Of a DNA stretch of 59,157 nt, positions 9,890-18,319 are shown in pieces. Location of the stretch: assembly GCA_020721045.1 (NCBI GenBank), contig DYNN01000008.1:1-59157 (forward strand), read 5' to 3'. Position numbers and translations under genes: made by a program. The notes beneath the pieces were generated by a model. The model was not told the origin of the DNA and did not search any database. It saw only the letters and a list, made by a program, of their open reading frames with translations. Numbering within the stretch: position 1 is the first letter of the stretch; the number at the start of each line of letters is the position of its first letter. The stretch is from Thiomargarita sp. Lineage in GTDB: Bacteria; Pseudomonadota; Gammaproteobacteria; Beggiatoales; Beggiatoaceae.

Positions 9890-10603
9890 ATGCAATCCTC
9901 AAATCCTCAAATCCTCAAATCCTCAAATCCTCAAATCCTCAAATCCTCAAAAAGTAGCGTAAGAACCTTTGCGCGTTTGTCAAGCCTTGCCGTGATAGTT
10001 TCTTTTGGATGTATTTCTCAAGCTCAAGCGATTTGTCAGGTTGTTTTAGGTACAAACTGGAGCACTGCTAGTTGGTTCGGTTGCTCAAGTTCTCCCCCCG
10101 CCACCAGTGATGATGCTGCGGTCGGACTTAATCTCACCCTTAACCAAAATGTCACCGTTAACAGTCTCACTATCGACGCTGCAAGAACCTTAAATGCCAG
10201 TAGTTTCACCCTCACCCTAGCTGCCACCACACCGCTTATAGTAAATGGTACTTTCACCGCAGGCACTAGCACCGTGAAATTCAGTGATGCGGATCACACA
10301 GTGAATAGCAATATCACCTTCTATAACTTGCAATGGACAAACCCTATCACTGCACCGCGTACCATCACTATCAACGGTGCAATTACTTACACGGGGTCGA
10401 CGTTTAATCTAGGTGGTAGCTCATCAACCAATAAAGTAACCTTTACAGGAACTGGAAGCGTAAATCCCACTGTGACGCTAGACTATTGTACCAGTACGGT
10501 GACGGGGATTAATTGTCCGGTGGTAAATCCACCCGTTGCTGCTTCTATTGGACTTTCGCTCAAAGACAAACCGGTGATTTTTTCTGAAGAGTTGAAAGAA
10601 TAA
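9890..10603 (+). CDS. Exported protein with an 8-bp repeat tract in its 5' end
   Basis: Unknown function; I do not recognise a named domain. The ATG at 9890 has a GGAG at 9879-9882, 7 nt upstream, and gives 237 aa; the upstream in-frame ATG at 9836 has no such site. Right after the start lies the peptide SSNPQILK, repeated twice plus a partial copy and encoded by 8-bp DNA units. A signal peptide follows (RTFARLSSLAVIV..., cleavage near AQA-ICQ). The mature part is rich in Thr, Ser, Asn and Val with regular short strands (LTLNQNVTVNSLTIDA), which suggests a beta-helix or beta-sandwich surface or secreted protein. Four Cys occur in the mature part, two close to the N-terminus and two near the C-terminus. 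A change of one or two repeat units would shift the frame to immediate stops at 9955 or 9960. Confidence 0.7.
   Translation: MQSSNPQILKSSNPQILKSSKSSVRTFARLSSLAVIVSFGCISQAQAICQVVLGTNWSTASWFGCSSSPPATSDDAAVGLNLTLNQNVTVNSLTIDAARTLNASSFTLTLAATTPLIVNGTFTAGTSTVKFSDADHTVNSNITFYNLQWTNPITAPRTITINGAITYTGSTFNLGGSSSTNKVTFTGTGSVNPTVTLDYCTSTVTGINCPVVNPPVAASIGLSLKDKPVIFSEELKE
9893..9948 (+). repeat. Octanucleotide tandem repeat AAATCCTC, about 7 copies
   Basis: Six perfect AAATCCTC units occupy 9901-9948, preceded by one unit with a single mismatch (CAATCCTC, 9893-9900). The tract starts 3 nt after the A of the ATG and lies before the signal-peptide hydrophobic core. Eight is not a multiple of three, so only gains or losses of three units keep the frame. 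Confidence 0.97.
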
Positions 10604-10635
10604 GGCTGTCTCTAAAATCCGTCTGAATCAGCCCG

Positions 10636-10671
10636 CGTAGATCCGATTACGCTACGCTAATCGAACTTACG
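10636..10671. repeat. 36-bp palindromic repeat unit
   Basis: CGTAGATCCGATTACGC is followed, after a short centre, by GCTAATCGAACTTACG, its imperfect inverse. It lies between the repeat-tract gene and the tRNA promoter. The GTCTGAATCAG just upstream resembles another common intergenic repeat. Only one copy is in this window. Confidence 0.6.
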
Positions 10672-10713
10672 GTTTCTAAAATGTTTAACGAGTTGAAATG
10701 TTATTTTAAGTAA

Positions 10714-10742
10714 TTGTATCCTGTTATTTGCAGTGCTATAAT
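10714..10742 (+). promoter_or_regulatory. Sigma70-type promoter of the tRNA genes
   Basis: TTGTAT at 10714-10719 and a consensus TATAAT at 10737-10742 are separated by 17 bp. The -10 ends 11 nt before the tRNA-Ala 5' end, which predicts a very short leader. Confidence 0.75.
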
Positions 10743-10753
10743 TGACGCTCTTT

Positions 10754-10829
<76 letters not shown>

Positions 10830-10886
10830 TTTCTTAAATCTCTATAATTAAAGCCATTCTTGCCTTTTACACATCTTCATCGTTTT

Positions 10887-10962
10887 GTCCCTGTAGCATA
10901 ATGGATAATGCACTGGCCTCCTAAGCCGGAGACTCTAGGTTCAATTCCTAGCAGGGATACCA
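10887..10962 (+). tRNA. tRNA-Arg (anticodon CCT)
   Basis: A 76-nt cloverleaf: acceptor GTCCCTG/CAGGGAT, anticodon stem CTGGC/GCCGG around loop CTCCTAA (anticodon CCT, codon AGG), T-loop TTCAATT, and encoded CCA. It lies 57 nt after tRNA-Ala and may be co-transcribed. Confidence 0.95.
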
Positions 10963-11013
10963 CTGTTTATATTCACTGATGCTATACTAAAATTAACCTT
11001 AAGTTATCATCAA

Positions 11014-12603
11014 ATGAGTCTTTCGATTATGTCTATTAAAATTAAGAATAAGTTATTATTTGCTCTCATTTTTATTTACACTGTTAATGTTTATGCTGTT
11101 GATCCAATGGTTGCAGCAGGTGGTTATTATTCTCTATTTTTAACCGAAGAAGGAACGGTGTGGCAATGGGGCGGACAATTTGCCGCTGTCAATAAGACTG
11201 ATCCACCAACACCACGTCAAATCACACCTTTAGAAAATATAATTGCTGTTGCGGCTGGACGTTATTTTTCTTTAGCTTTAGATCAAGAAAATCAAGTGTG
11301 GGCATGGGGTAGTAATAATCATGGTCAATTAGGTAATGGTGACGTAAGTTATAATAATCCTATACCCGCTTTGGTGAAAGATTTAGCCCACATTACGCAA
11401 ATTAAAGCTGGTTGGTTTCATGGATTAGCATTGCGAGAAGATGGAACTTTATGGAGTTGGGGACAAAATGAAGAGGGACAATTGGGCGATGGGACGCGCA
11501 CAACTCGAACTTTACCTGTACAAGTAACTGATTTAAATAATGTTGTATATATCGCTGCTGGGCGTAATCATTCTTTAGCGGTCACTGATGATGGTCATGT
11601 TTGGGCTTGGGGTGTGAACGAAACTGGGCAGTTAGGCAATGGTAGCAATGTCAGTAGCAGCATACCAATTCAGGTCAAAACTATTTCCAATATCGTCAGT
11701 GTTGCAGCTACCCGCGATCATTCTCTAGCACTTAGCAAAGAGGGTACGGTTTGGGCTTGGGGTGATGATTCGTCGGGGGAATTGGGGGATGAGTTAGAAA
11801 TTGATAGCCATATTCCTGTTAAAGTTAAAGGCTTAAAAGATGTTGTAGCGATTTCGGCAGAAGGTTGGGATCATTCGCTTGCCATTACTAAAACTGGTGA
11901 TGTATGGGCATGGGGATCAAATCAATATGGAAAATTAGGTGATGGTACGGAGGAAAATCGCTCTGTTCCGGTTAAAGTGGAACAAGTTGGTAATATTATT
12001 GGTATTGCAACTGGTTGGGGACATTCTCTTGCTTTAACTAAAACTTATCAAGTGTGGAGTTGGGGAAATAACGATCACGATCAATTAGGTAATATCAATA
12101 GCGGTGAATATTCAGTGTATCCAGTTTTAGTTCAACAAATCGCTTTAGCAAAACCTATTCGCTGTGAAACCGGTTGTGAAGAAGGTAAACCCTGTGTTTG
12201 TTTCGACAGTTTAGAAGACGAATATTCAGTGGGAGAGCAAATAAAATTGTCAGTTACATTAGATACTCATCAAATAGAATCAGACAAGTCGTTAGATTTA
12301 TACGTTATTGTTGGTTTTTATGTCAATGATCAAGCTCAGTTTCTGTTTTTAACCTCCGATCAAACATTTACATCTACCCCAACCCCTTACGATCCTGATA
12401 TTGTTTTATCAGAATCTGAAAAATTAGAACTATTTGATATTCCAGTAGAAAATTGTATGGGCGGTGATTATACGCTGTATGCTGCCTTTGTTAATCAAGG
12501 AGATAAGCCAGAAGTGGAAAATGTCGTTTCTAATTTAGCCACCCGTCAAGTGACTTTAGAAAATATTTGTTCGTCTAGTATAATATCAGATATTGATCAA
12601 TAA
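11014..12603 (+). CDS. Exported RCC1-repeat beta-propeller protein
   Basis: Residues 1 to about 28 are a signal peptide (alternative ATG at 11029). The next about 360 residues hold seven RCC1-type blades with the pattern HSLAL...G.VWAWG.N..GQLG.G, repeated every 50 residues or so, which would close a seven-blade propeller. A C-terminal domain of about 140 residues starts with a Cys cluster (RCETGCEEGKPCVCF) and looks like an all-beta domain. Two more Cys lie near the end, so disulfides are likely. Eukaryotic RCC1 is a Ran exchange factor, but bacterial exported relatives mostly serve binding roles and no GTPase role should be assumed. The signal peptide and cysteines point to the periplasm, the surface or outside. 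The gene is convergent with prmA, 6 bp away. Confidence 0.85.
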   Translation: MSLSIMSIKIKNKLLFALIFIYTVNVYAVDPMVAAGGYYSLFLTEEGTVWQWGGQFAAVNKTDPPTPRQITPLENIIAVAAGRYFSLALDQENQVWAWGSNNHGQLGNGDVSYNNPIPALVKDLAHITQIKAGWFHGLALREDGTLWSWGQNEEGQLGDGTRTTRTLPVQVTDLNNVVYIAAGRNHSLAVTDDGHVWAWGVNETGQLGNGSNVSSSIPIQVKTISNIVSVAATRDHSLALSKEGTVWAWGDDSSGELGDELEIDSHIPVKVKGLKDVVAISAEGWDHSLAITKTGDVWAWGSNQYGKLGDGTEENRSVPVKVEQVGNIIGIATGWGHSLALTKTYQVWSWGNNDHDQLGNINSGEYSVYPVLVQQIALAKPIRCETGCEEGKPCVCFDSLEDEYSVGEQIKLSVTLDTHQIESDKSLDLYVIVGFYVNDQAQFLFLTSDQTFTSTPTPYDPDIVLSESEKLELFDIPVENCMGGDYTLYAAFVNQGDKPEVENVVSNLATRQVTLENICSSSIISDIDQ

Positions 12604-12609
12604 GTTAAT

Positions 12610-13503
12610 CTATTTTTGCGCCACGATTCTCATCCAATTATCCTTTTCGCAGATTTCCACAATGGCGAACCGATTTTGGTAACCGTTAATGATATCGTCG
12701 GTTTGTTCTTGCAAAATACCCGATAACACAATAAAACCGCCCAATTTAATCTGTTGCGCAAATTGTGGTGCCAATGTTATCAAAGGTTTTGCAAGAATAT
12801 TAGCCAAAATACAATCAGCTTGCATATTAGGTAAATTTTCGGGTAAACAAACAGTGAGTTGCTTTTCAACTCCATTTTTAATGGCATTTTCTTCTGTTGC
12901 CAATAATGCCTGTGGATCGTTGTCAACACACCAAACTGTAGTCGCCCCTAATTTAGCAGCAGCAACGGCTAAAATACCCGATCCACAGCCATAATCAATC
13001 ACCGTTTGTCCAATGAAATCAACTTGTTTGTCTAACCATTCTAAACAAAGTGCCGTAGTTGGATGTGTGCCAGTGCCAAATGCTAATCCCGGGTCTAATA
13101 AGATATTAATCGCTTGTGAATCAATTGGTTGTTCCCAACTTGGACAAATCCACAACCGTTGACCAAAACGCATTGGATGAAAATCTGCCATCCAAACTCT
13201 AGTCCACTCTTGATCAGCTAAGGGCACAATTTGGTAAGTCAGTGCGGGATCAATTAATTCAATGAGTTGCTGTTTTAACCACGCTATTTGGATATCACCA
13301 TTAAACAAACCGATAACACAGATTTGTTGCCATAAAGGTGTCGTATTAACAGCAGGTTCATAAACTGGTTGATCAGCCGCATCTTGCAAAGTGATTGATA
13401 ATGCGCCTAATTCCAGTAATATCTCTGATAATTCATCAACTTGAGATTCTGCTACTGCTATACTGATTTGTAGCCAAGCGGGCTGGTTTTCCATAATTAT
13501 CAT
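12610..13503 (-). CDS. prmA: Ribosomal protein L11 methyltransferase
   Basis: SAM-dependent enzyme that methylates ribosomal protein L11. The Rossmann motif I is DYGCGSGIL, with acidic motif II (VDNDPQA) and the PrmA-type NILAKPL catalytic region. The 297-aa length fits the family (E. coli 293), with the N-terminal substrate-recognition domain before residue 100. The first ATG overlaps the stop of the upstream peptidase gene as ATGA, which suggests translational coupling. A second ATG three codons later (13494) is also possible. Confidence 0.95.
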   Translation of the reverse strand: MIIMENQPAWLQISIAVAESQVDELSEILLELGALSITLQDAADQPVYEPAVNTTPLWQQICVIGLFNGDIQIAWLKQQLIELIDPALTYQIVPLADQEWTRVWMADFHPMRFGQRLWICPSWEQPIDSQAINILLDPGLAFGTGTHPTTALCLEWLDKQVDFIGQTVIDYGCGSGILAVAAAKLGATTVWCVDNDPQALLATEENAIKNGVEKQLTVCLPENLPNMQADCILANILAKPLITLAPQFAQQIKLGGFIVLSGILQEQTDDIINGYQNRFAIVEICEKDNWMRIVAQK

Positions 13504-14510
13504 TCAGTTGCTAAAGTTTTAACCACCTCTCTCAAACCAATAACTGTCCGTGTTAAACCGTCATAGTTGATTTTGTCAGGTGTATCTTCGGCAGTGTGAT
13601 AATAGGGGTAGCGAAAAGGTGCGGTATCTGTCACCATCATCGCTGGATAATTATATTGTCCAAATGACCAATGATCAGAAAATTCAACTCCGGGCACGGC
13701 AGCCAATGTGGCTAATCCTTCTGAAGGCAGCGTGGCGTGTTGTCTAAAAATATCAATGGTGTTTTTGACTAATTGACGTGAGGAAAAATTACCAATGAAA
13801 GCGATAAAATTACCTTGATCGGGATAAAAACGTTCAAAAGGCCAAGGATAGTGTTGACTTTGTGGGGCTTCTGTATAATAACCAATTGTCTCTATAGAAA
13901 TCATACCGATAATATCTTGTTGTTGTTCAGCCACTTGAGTCGCGTAAACTAAACTGCCCATCTGTTGAGTACCAAAATAAGGTAATTCTTCATTGGCAAA
14001 AGCAACCAGTTTGACCGTGCGTGCAAACGATTGTCCTTGCAAAAAATCAGCAATAGCGAGCAGTGCCGCAACGCCAGAAGCATTGTCATTGGCACCAGGT
14101 GAATCAGGAATAGAATCATAGTGCGCACCCACAATTAAGATTTCATCGGGTTTTGTTTGCCCAGTAATTGTCACTACTAAATTAGAGAAATCATCAGTTT
14201 CAACAGTATAAGTTTGCTCATCTACTTGATAACCATAATTAGTTAAGGTATTAATTAAATAATTCTTAGCCGCTGTTAATTGGGCTTCATTTTCAATATT
14301 ACGTGGTGAGGCAGCTAATTCGGTAATATGCGATTTCAGTTGTTGTGATAAGGTCGTTGCTGCTGCATCTAAAGGAGGAGCAGTTCCTTTAAAAGAAGTA
14401 TTAGGCATTGAAATCATATAATATAATGAAATACTTACAATAATCGCCAAAATGAGCAAGGTGATGATGATGTCAAATATTAATCGTTTAAGAAAAGAAC
14501 GCATTTTCAT
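13500..14510 (-). CDS. Membrane-anchored M28-family zinc peptidase
   Basis: Aminopeptidase-like metallopeptidase (336 aa). One N-terminal membrane helix (about residues 10-32) anchors it, with the catalytic domain probably in the periplasm. Two-zinc site residues are visible: His and Asp in GAHYDSIPDS, Asp in PGANDNASG, the Glu pair in FANEELPYFG, and a C-terminal His in YPYYHTAEDTPD. The substrate is unknown; relatives release N-terminal residues from peptides. It lies upstream of prmA with a 4-nt overlap, although no functional link is evident. Confidence 0.87.
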   Translation of the reverse strand: MKMRSFLKRLIFDIIITLLILAIIVSISLYYMISMPNTSFKGTAPPLDAAATTLSQQLKSHITELAASPRNIENEAQLTAAKNYLINTLTNYGYQVDEQTYTVETDDFSNLVVTITGQTKPDEILIVGAHYDSIPDSPGANDNASGVAALLAIADFLQGQSFARTVKLVAFANEELPYFGTQQMGSLVYATQVAEQQQDIIGMISIETIGYYTEAPQSQHYPWPFERFYPDQGNFIAFIGNFSSRQLVKNTIDIFRQHATLPSEGLATLAAVPGVEFSDHWSFGQYNYPAMMVTDTAPFRYPYYHTAEDTPDKINYDGLTRTVIGLREVVKTLATE

Positions 14511-14571
14511 ATGAATTTTTAAATCGCAATGGCAGAGTATTTCGTTGGATAATAAAGCATTATCAAGCGGT

Positions 14572-17500
14572 TTACTGAATTTTACGTTCAGCTAAAAGCG
14601 CATTAATATTTTCAAGCAATTCGGTTTCGTTAAAAGGTTTACCTAAATAACGATTAATGCCGATTTTTTCTGCGCGATCGCGATGCTTGGTGCCAGTACG
14701 CGAAGTAATCATAATGATAGGAATGTGCTTTAAATTCGCTGTGTTACGTACTTGAGTGGCTAATTCATAACCATCCATACGCGGCATTTCCACATCTAAT
14801 AACATGAGATCGGGTACATGTTCTTGTAATTGTGCCACCGCATCCACGCCATCTTTGGCAGTCAATACTTCCATGCCTTGGCGTTTTAACAAGCGGGCTG
14901 TGACTTTACGTACGGTAATCGAATCATCAACGACCATAATAGTTGTAACCACAGGCTTTTCTTCAGCCGCTTCTTCCAATTGAGATTGTTCATAATGCAC
15001 TGCTGTATCGACGCGCGTGAGTGTTGGTACGTCTAAAATAAGTACCACACGTCCATCTCCTAAAATCGTGGCACCAGCTATCCAACGAATCGCACCAATT
15101 TGTGGTCCAACGGCTTTAACTACAATTTCTTTACTGCCTTCAATGCTATCGACTAATAGTGCAATTCGTCGTTCACCGGTACGTATTAATAACATTGGAA
15201 TGAGTGGCATATCAACTGACGCTTTTGAAAATCCTAATAAATCAGCTAAATGAAACACACGATATTTTTTCTCCATATAGGTATAATATCGCTCATCTTG
15301 CATTTGACGCGAATCATCACCCAATACCGCTTGTCTTTGAGTGCGCATCACTGCATCGACGTGATTTAACGGTACTGCCATCGTTTCCTCACCAATATGA
15401 ATCATTAATGCTTGCGTAATGGTCAACGATAAAGGCAGACGAATTTCAAACGAAGTACCTTTACCCGTTTGTGAGTAAATTTGTAAACTGCCGCCCAATT
15501 GCTTCACTTCGTTATTCACTACATCCATACCCACACCACGCCCAGAAATTTGAGTAACAGTCTTAGCCGTACTGAATGCAGGTTCTAAAATAAACTGCAT
15601 CAATTCTTGATCATTAATCACGATACCGGGTTTTAGCATTTGTCGTTCTTCAGCTTTTTTACGAATAGCAGACAAATTCAAACCTGCTCCATCATCGCTG
15701 AGTTTAATAATCAAGTCACTGCCTTCTTTTGATAAATCGATGATAATCTTAGCAAGAGCTGGCTTATTAGTTTGTTGACGTGTTTCGCTGTCTTCAATAC
15801 CATGTCCTATTGCGTTGCGCAACAAATGTTCTAAAGGCGCAACGATACGATTCAGCACCGTTCTTTCAAATTCAATACTTTCACCGTTAATAATAAATTC
15901 GACTTGTTTACGCAATTCACGCGAAGTTAAACGTGCAATCCGTTGTAATCTTGGTGTAATTCTGGAAAAAGGAATCATTCGAGTACGCATAATCCCTTCT
16001 TGCAATTCAGCACCGATGCGGGTTTGTTGAATTAACAAGGTATCACTTTGTCGCATCAAGGTTTTTAACTGATCTTGAATGCTAGTTAAATCGCTGACAC
16101 TTTCCATCAAACTACGCGACAGTTGTTGCATAACCGAAAAACGATCAAGTTCTAATGGATCAAATTCTTCATCACCTTCGACATTCAAGGTTTCACCAAA
16201 ATGAGATAAAATTTGTGCTTCTGTCTCAATTTCTAATCGACGCAATTGATCGCGTAAACGGATAACGGTTTGTTCCATTTCTGAAATATTACCGCGTAAC
16301 GATCCTTGTTGTTGTTCCATGTGGGCGCGAGAAATAGAAAGCTCGCCTGCAAGATTAGTCAATTTATCAATCAAAGTAACACGAACACGAATACGATCCT
16401 CACCAGTTTCAGCCATTTCCATGTCTTTTTCGACACGCTCTGGCTTAGGCTCTGTTTCTTCGTCAATAGTTTTGGGCTTTTTAGGTGCTGCTTCAATTGT
16501 AACAGTTTCTGTAGGTGGTGTTAATTCAACAACAGATGCACTGTTATCACTACGATTAGTTTGTTCGGCACCTGAAGTTAAGTAGTTGTTAATTTGGTTA
16601 ATTAAATCATTGGGCAGTTCTAAAGGTACGCTAGAACGCACGGCTTCCAGCATTGCAGCTAATTCATCCACACTATTTTGAACAATTTCTTGCAGCCTAG
16701 GATCAGATTGTGCGGTGCCTTCAACAATGCGCGTTAAAATTGATTCTAAATGATGACTCAGATCGCCCATTGGTTTAATTCCAACCATGCGGGCTCCACC
16801 TTTTAAAGTATGCAATTCGCGTTGTAACTCTTTCATTAATTGCATATTATTGGGCGAAGATTGCCAACGCTCTAACAATGATTGGGTATTTTCTAAAATC
16901 TCTTCAGCTTCATCTAAGAAAATTGCCATAAACTCATCGGAAGCGTCTAGTATATTGTCTTCCGATGGGGATTTAGCGTTATATTCTTCTTCTGATTGTG
17001 ATTCTTTAACTTCGATAGTTTCCAAGACCGATTGTGCTGCTTTAATTTGTTCAAGCAAAGCTCGCTGCCGTTCTAAATCAACGGCACCTGCACTAAGTAC
17101 TTGTTCAATTAATTCACTGGCTTCCTGAAAATAGACTAAAATAGTTGTATCTAATGTGATTTCATGTTCTAACAAAGTGCGCGCATAATTTTCCATAGGT
17201 CCTGCAAGATTGGAAATAGCAAAGAGATGCACACTGCGAGAACTTCCATTTAATGTATGAAAAGCGCGGATCAGCTCTTGGCTAATAGGTTTTGCGACGG
17301 TGGGATCAAATTGTGCCAAAAATTGTTTTAGATTGCCTAAATGTACCTGTGCTTCTATCTTAAAAATTTCCAATAACTTAGGATCAATCGCATCTTCCTC
17401 TTCCATCGATGAAAGTTCGTCCAACTCTGCCGATTCGGACAGAGGAAATACTGTTTCTGCAGTATTTTGTCCTAACTCATCAAAGTTAAAGGATTCTTCT

Positions 17501-18261
17501 AATTGATTGTCAGCTAATTCAGGCAATTCTTCGTTTAATTCTGGCAAATCATCTGTTGAAAATTCAGCATCTAACTCAGCAAAATCTAAACCATTTAAAT
17601 CATCAGAAACTGGATCATCAAATTCTAGTTCATTATCTGAAAATTCAAGAGATTCTAAGCTTTCTTCATTACTTTTTTCAGCTAAAGATGAATCGGCAGG
17701 GGGTAAATTGACAGGTTTAGCCGGTATTTTTTTCACTATGGATTCAGATTTATTGATCGATTCACCAGACGTTTCCGATTTAGGCGCGGATGCACTTAAA
17801 TTAGCTTCTTCTTCAGTTTCAAATTCGCCAATACCTTCCCCTTTAGTCTGATTAAAGTAATCTGCTTGTGAAATTAACAATGCCACTTTGTAAGGTGTCA
17901 CACGACCAGATTGAAAATCTTCGATCATGCCAGGCACCAGTGGTTCAACCTGTTCAATCAGATCAAATACCGTATCAGTAATAGGTATAGTATTTTCTAA
18001 AATACGATTAAGAATACTTTCAAATTTCCATCCCAACTCACCAATTACGATCGCACCCACAAGGCGACCACTGCCTTTCAAAGTGTGAAAAGCACGACGT
18101 AATTCTCTTAATGCCTCAGTATTACTATGATTTTCTTTCCATAGGGTAAAATTTTTGGCAATTTCACCAATCACTTCAGTCACTTCCTCAACGAAGATTT
18201 CAATAATTTCTTCATCAACATCTTCAATTGGAGTTTGTTCTGGAATTTCAAGCAGTTTCAT
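14572..18261 (-). CDS. chpA: ChpA-like chemosensory hybrid histidine kinase, C-terminal part
   Basis: Central kinase of the Pil-Chp type IV pilus chemosensory system. Three Hpt domains carry phosphoacceptor His at 59, 335 and 484 (HTLKGSG, HTLNGSS, HTLKGGA). An acidic Ser/Glu/Asp-rich linker at about 150-290 separates the first two. A CheA-type dimerisation and HATPase core follows (EHLLRNAIGHGIE at 811-823, DDGAG at 857-861), then a CheW-like domain (about 945-1085) and a receiver domain with Asp1156. P. aeruginosa ChpA has eight Hpt-type domains in one chain of about 2470 aa. Here the N-terminal portion is the separate gene just upstream, 58 nt away. Phosphotransfer to PilG and PilH is expected. 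Confidence 0.9.
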   Translation of the reverse strand: MKLLEIPEQTPIEDVDEEIIEIFVEEVTEVIGEIAKNFTLWKENHSNTEALRELRRAFHTLKGSGRLVGAIVIGELGWKFESILNRILENTIPITDTVFDLIEQVEPLVPGMIEDFQSGRVTPYKVALLISQADYFNQTKGEGIGEFETEEEANLSASAPKSETSGESINKSESIVKKIPAKPVNLPPADSSLAEKSNEESLESLEFSDNELEFDDPVSDDLNGLDFAELDAEFSTDDLPELNEELPELADNQLEESFNFDELGQNTAETVFPLSESAELDELSSMEEEDAIDPKLLEIFKIEAQVHLGNLKQFLAQFDPTVAKPISQELIRAFHTLNGSSRSVHLFAISNLAGPMENYARTLLEHEITLDTTILVYFQEASELIEQVLSAGAVDLERQRALLEQIKAAQSVLETIEVKESQSEEEYNAKSPSEDNILDASDEFMAIFLDEAEEILENTQSLLERWQSSPNNMQLMKELQRELHTLKGGARMVGIKPMGDLSHHLESILTRIVEGTAQSDPRLQEIVQNSVDELAAMLEAVRSSVPLELPNDLINQINNYLTSGAEQTNRSDNSASVVELTPPTETVTIEAAPKKPKTIDEETEPKPERVEKDMEMAETGEDRIRVRVTLIDKLTNLAGELSISRAHMEQQQGSLRGNISEMEQTVIRLRDQLRRLEIETEAQILSHFGETLNVEGDEEFDPLELDRFSVMQQLSRSLMESVSDLTSIQDQLKTLMRQSDTLLIQQTRIGAELQEGIMRTRMIPFSRITPRLQRIARLTSRELRKQVEFIINGESIEFERTVLNRIVAPLEHLLRNAIGHGIEDSETRQQTNKPALAKIIIDLSKEGSDLIIKLSDDGAGLNLSAIRKKAEERQMLKPGIVINDQELMQFILEPAFSTAKTVTQISGRGVGMDVVNNEVKQLGGSLQIYSQTGKGTSFEIRLPLSLTITQALMIHIGEETMAVPLNHVDAVMRTQRQAVLGDDSRQMQDERYYTYMEKKYRVFHLADLLGFSKASVDMPLIPMLLIRTGERRIALLVDSIEGSKEIVVKAVGPQIGAIRWIAGATILGDGRVVLILDVPTLTRVDTAVHYEQSQLEEAAEEKPVVTTIMVVDDSITVRKVTARLLKRQGMEVLTAKDGVDAVAQLQEHVPDLMLLDVEMPRMDGYELATQVRNTANLKHIPIIMITSRTGTKHRDRAEKIGINRYLGKPFNETELLENINALLAERKIQ

Positions 18262-18319
18262 GGCTATTCATTCTTAGCGTTGAGACGTTCAAGGAAAACG
18301 CAATCATTACAGGCAAAAT

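Noticed and set aside
11014-12603. A Ran-type nucleotide exchange factor based on RCC1 repeats
   Set aside because: The protein is exported and bacteria lack Ran; the repeats only indicate a propeller.
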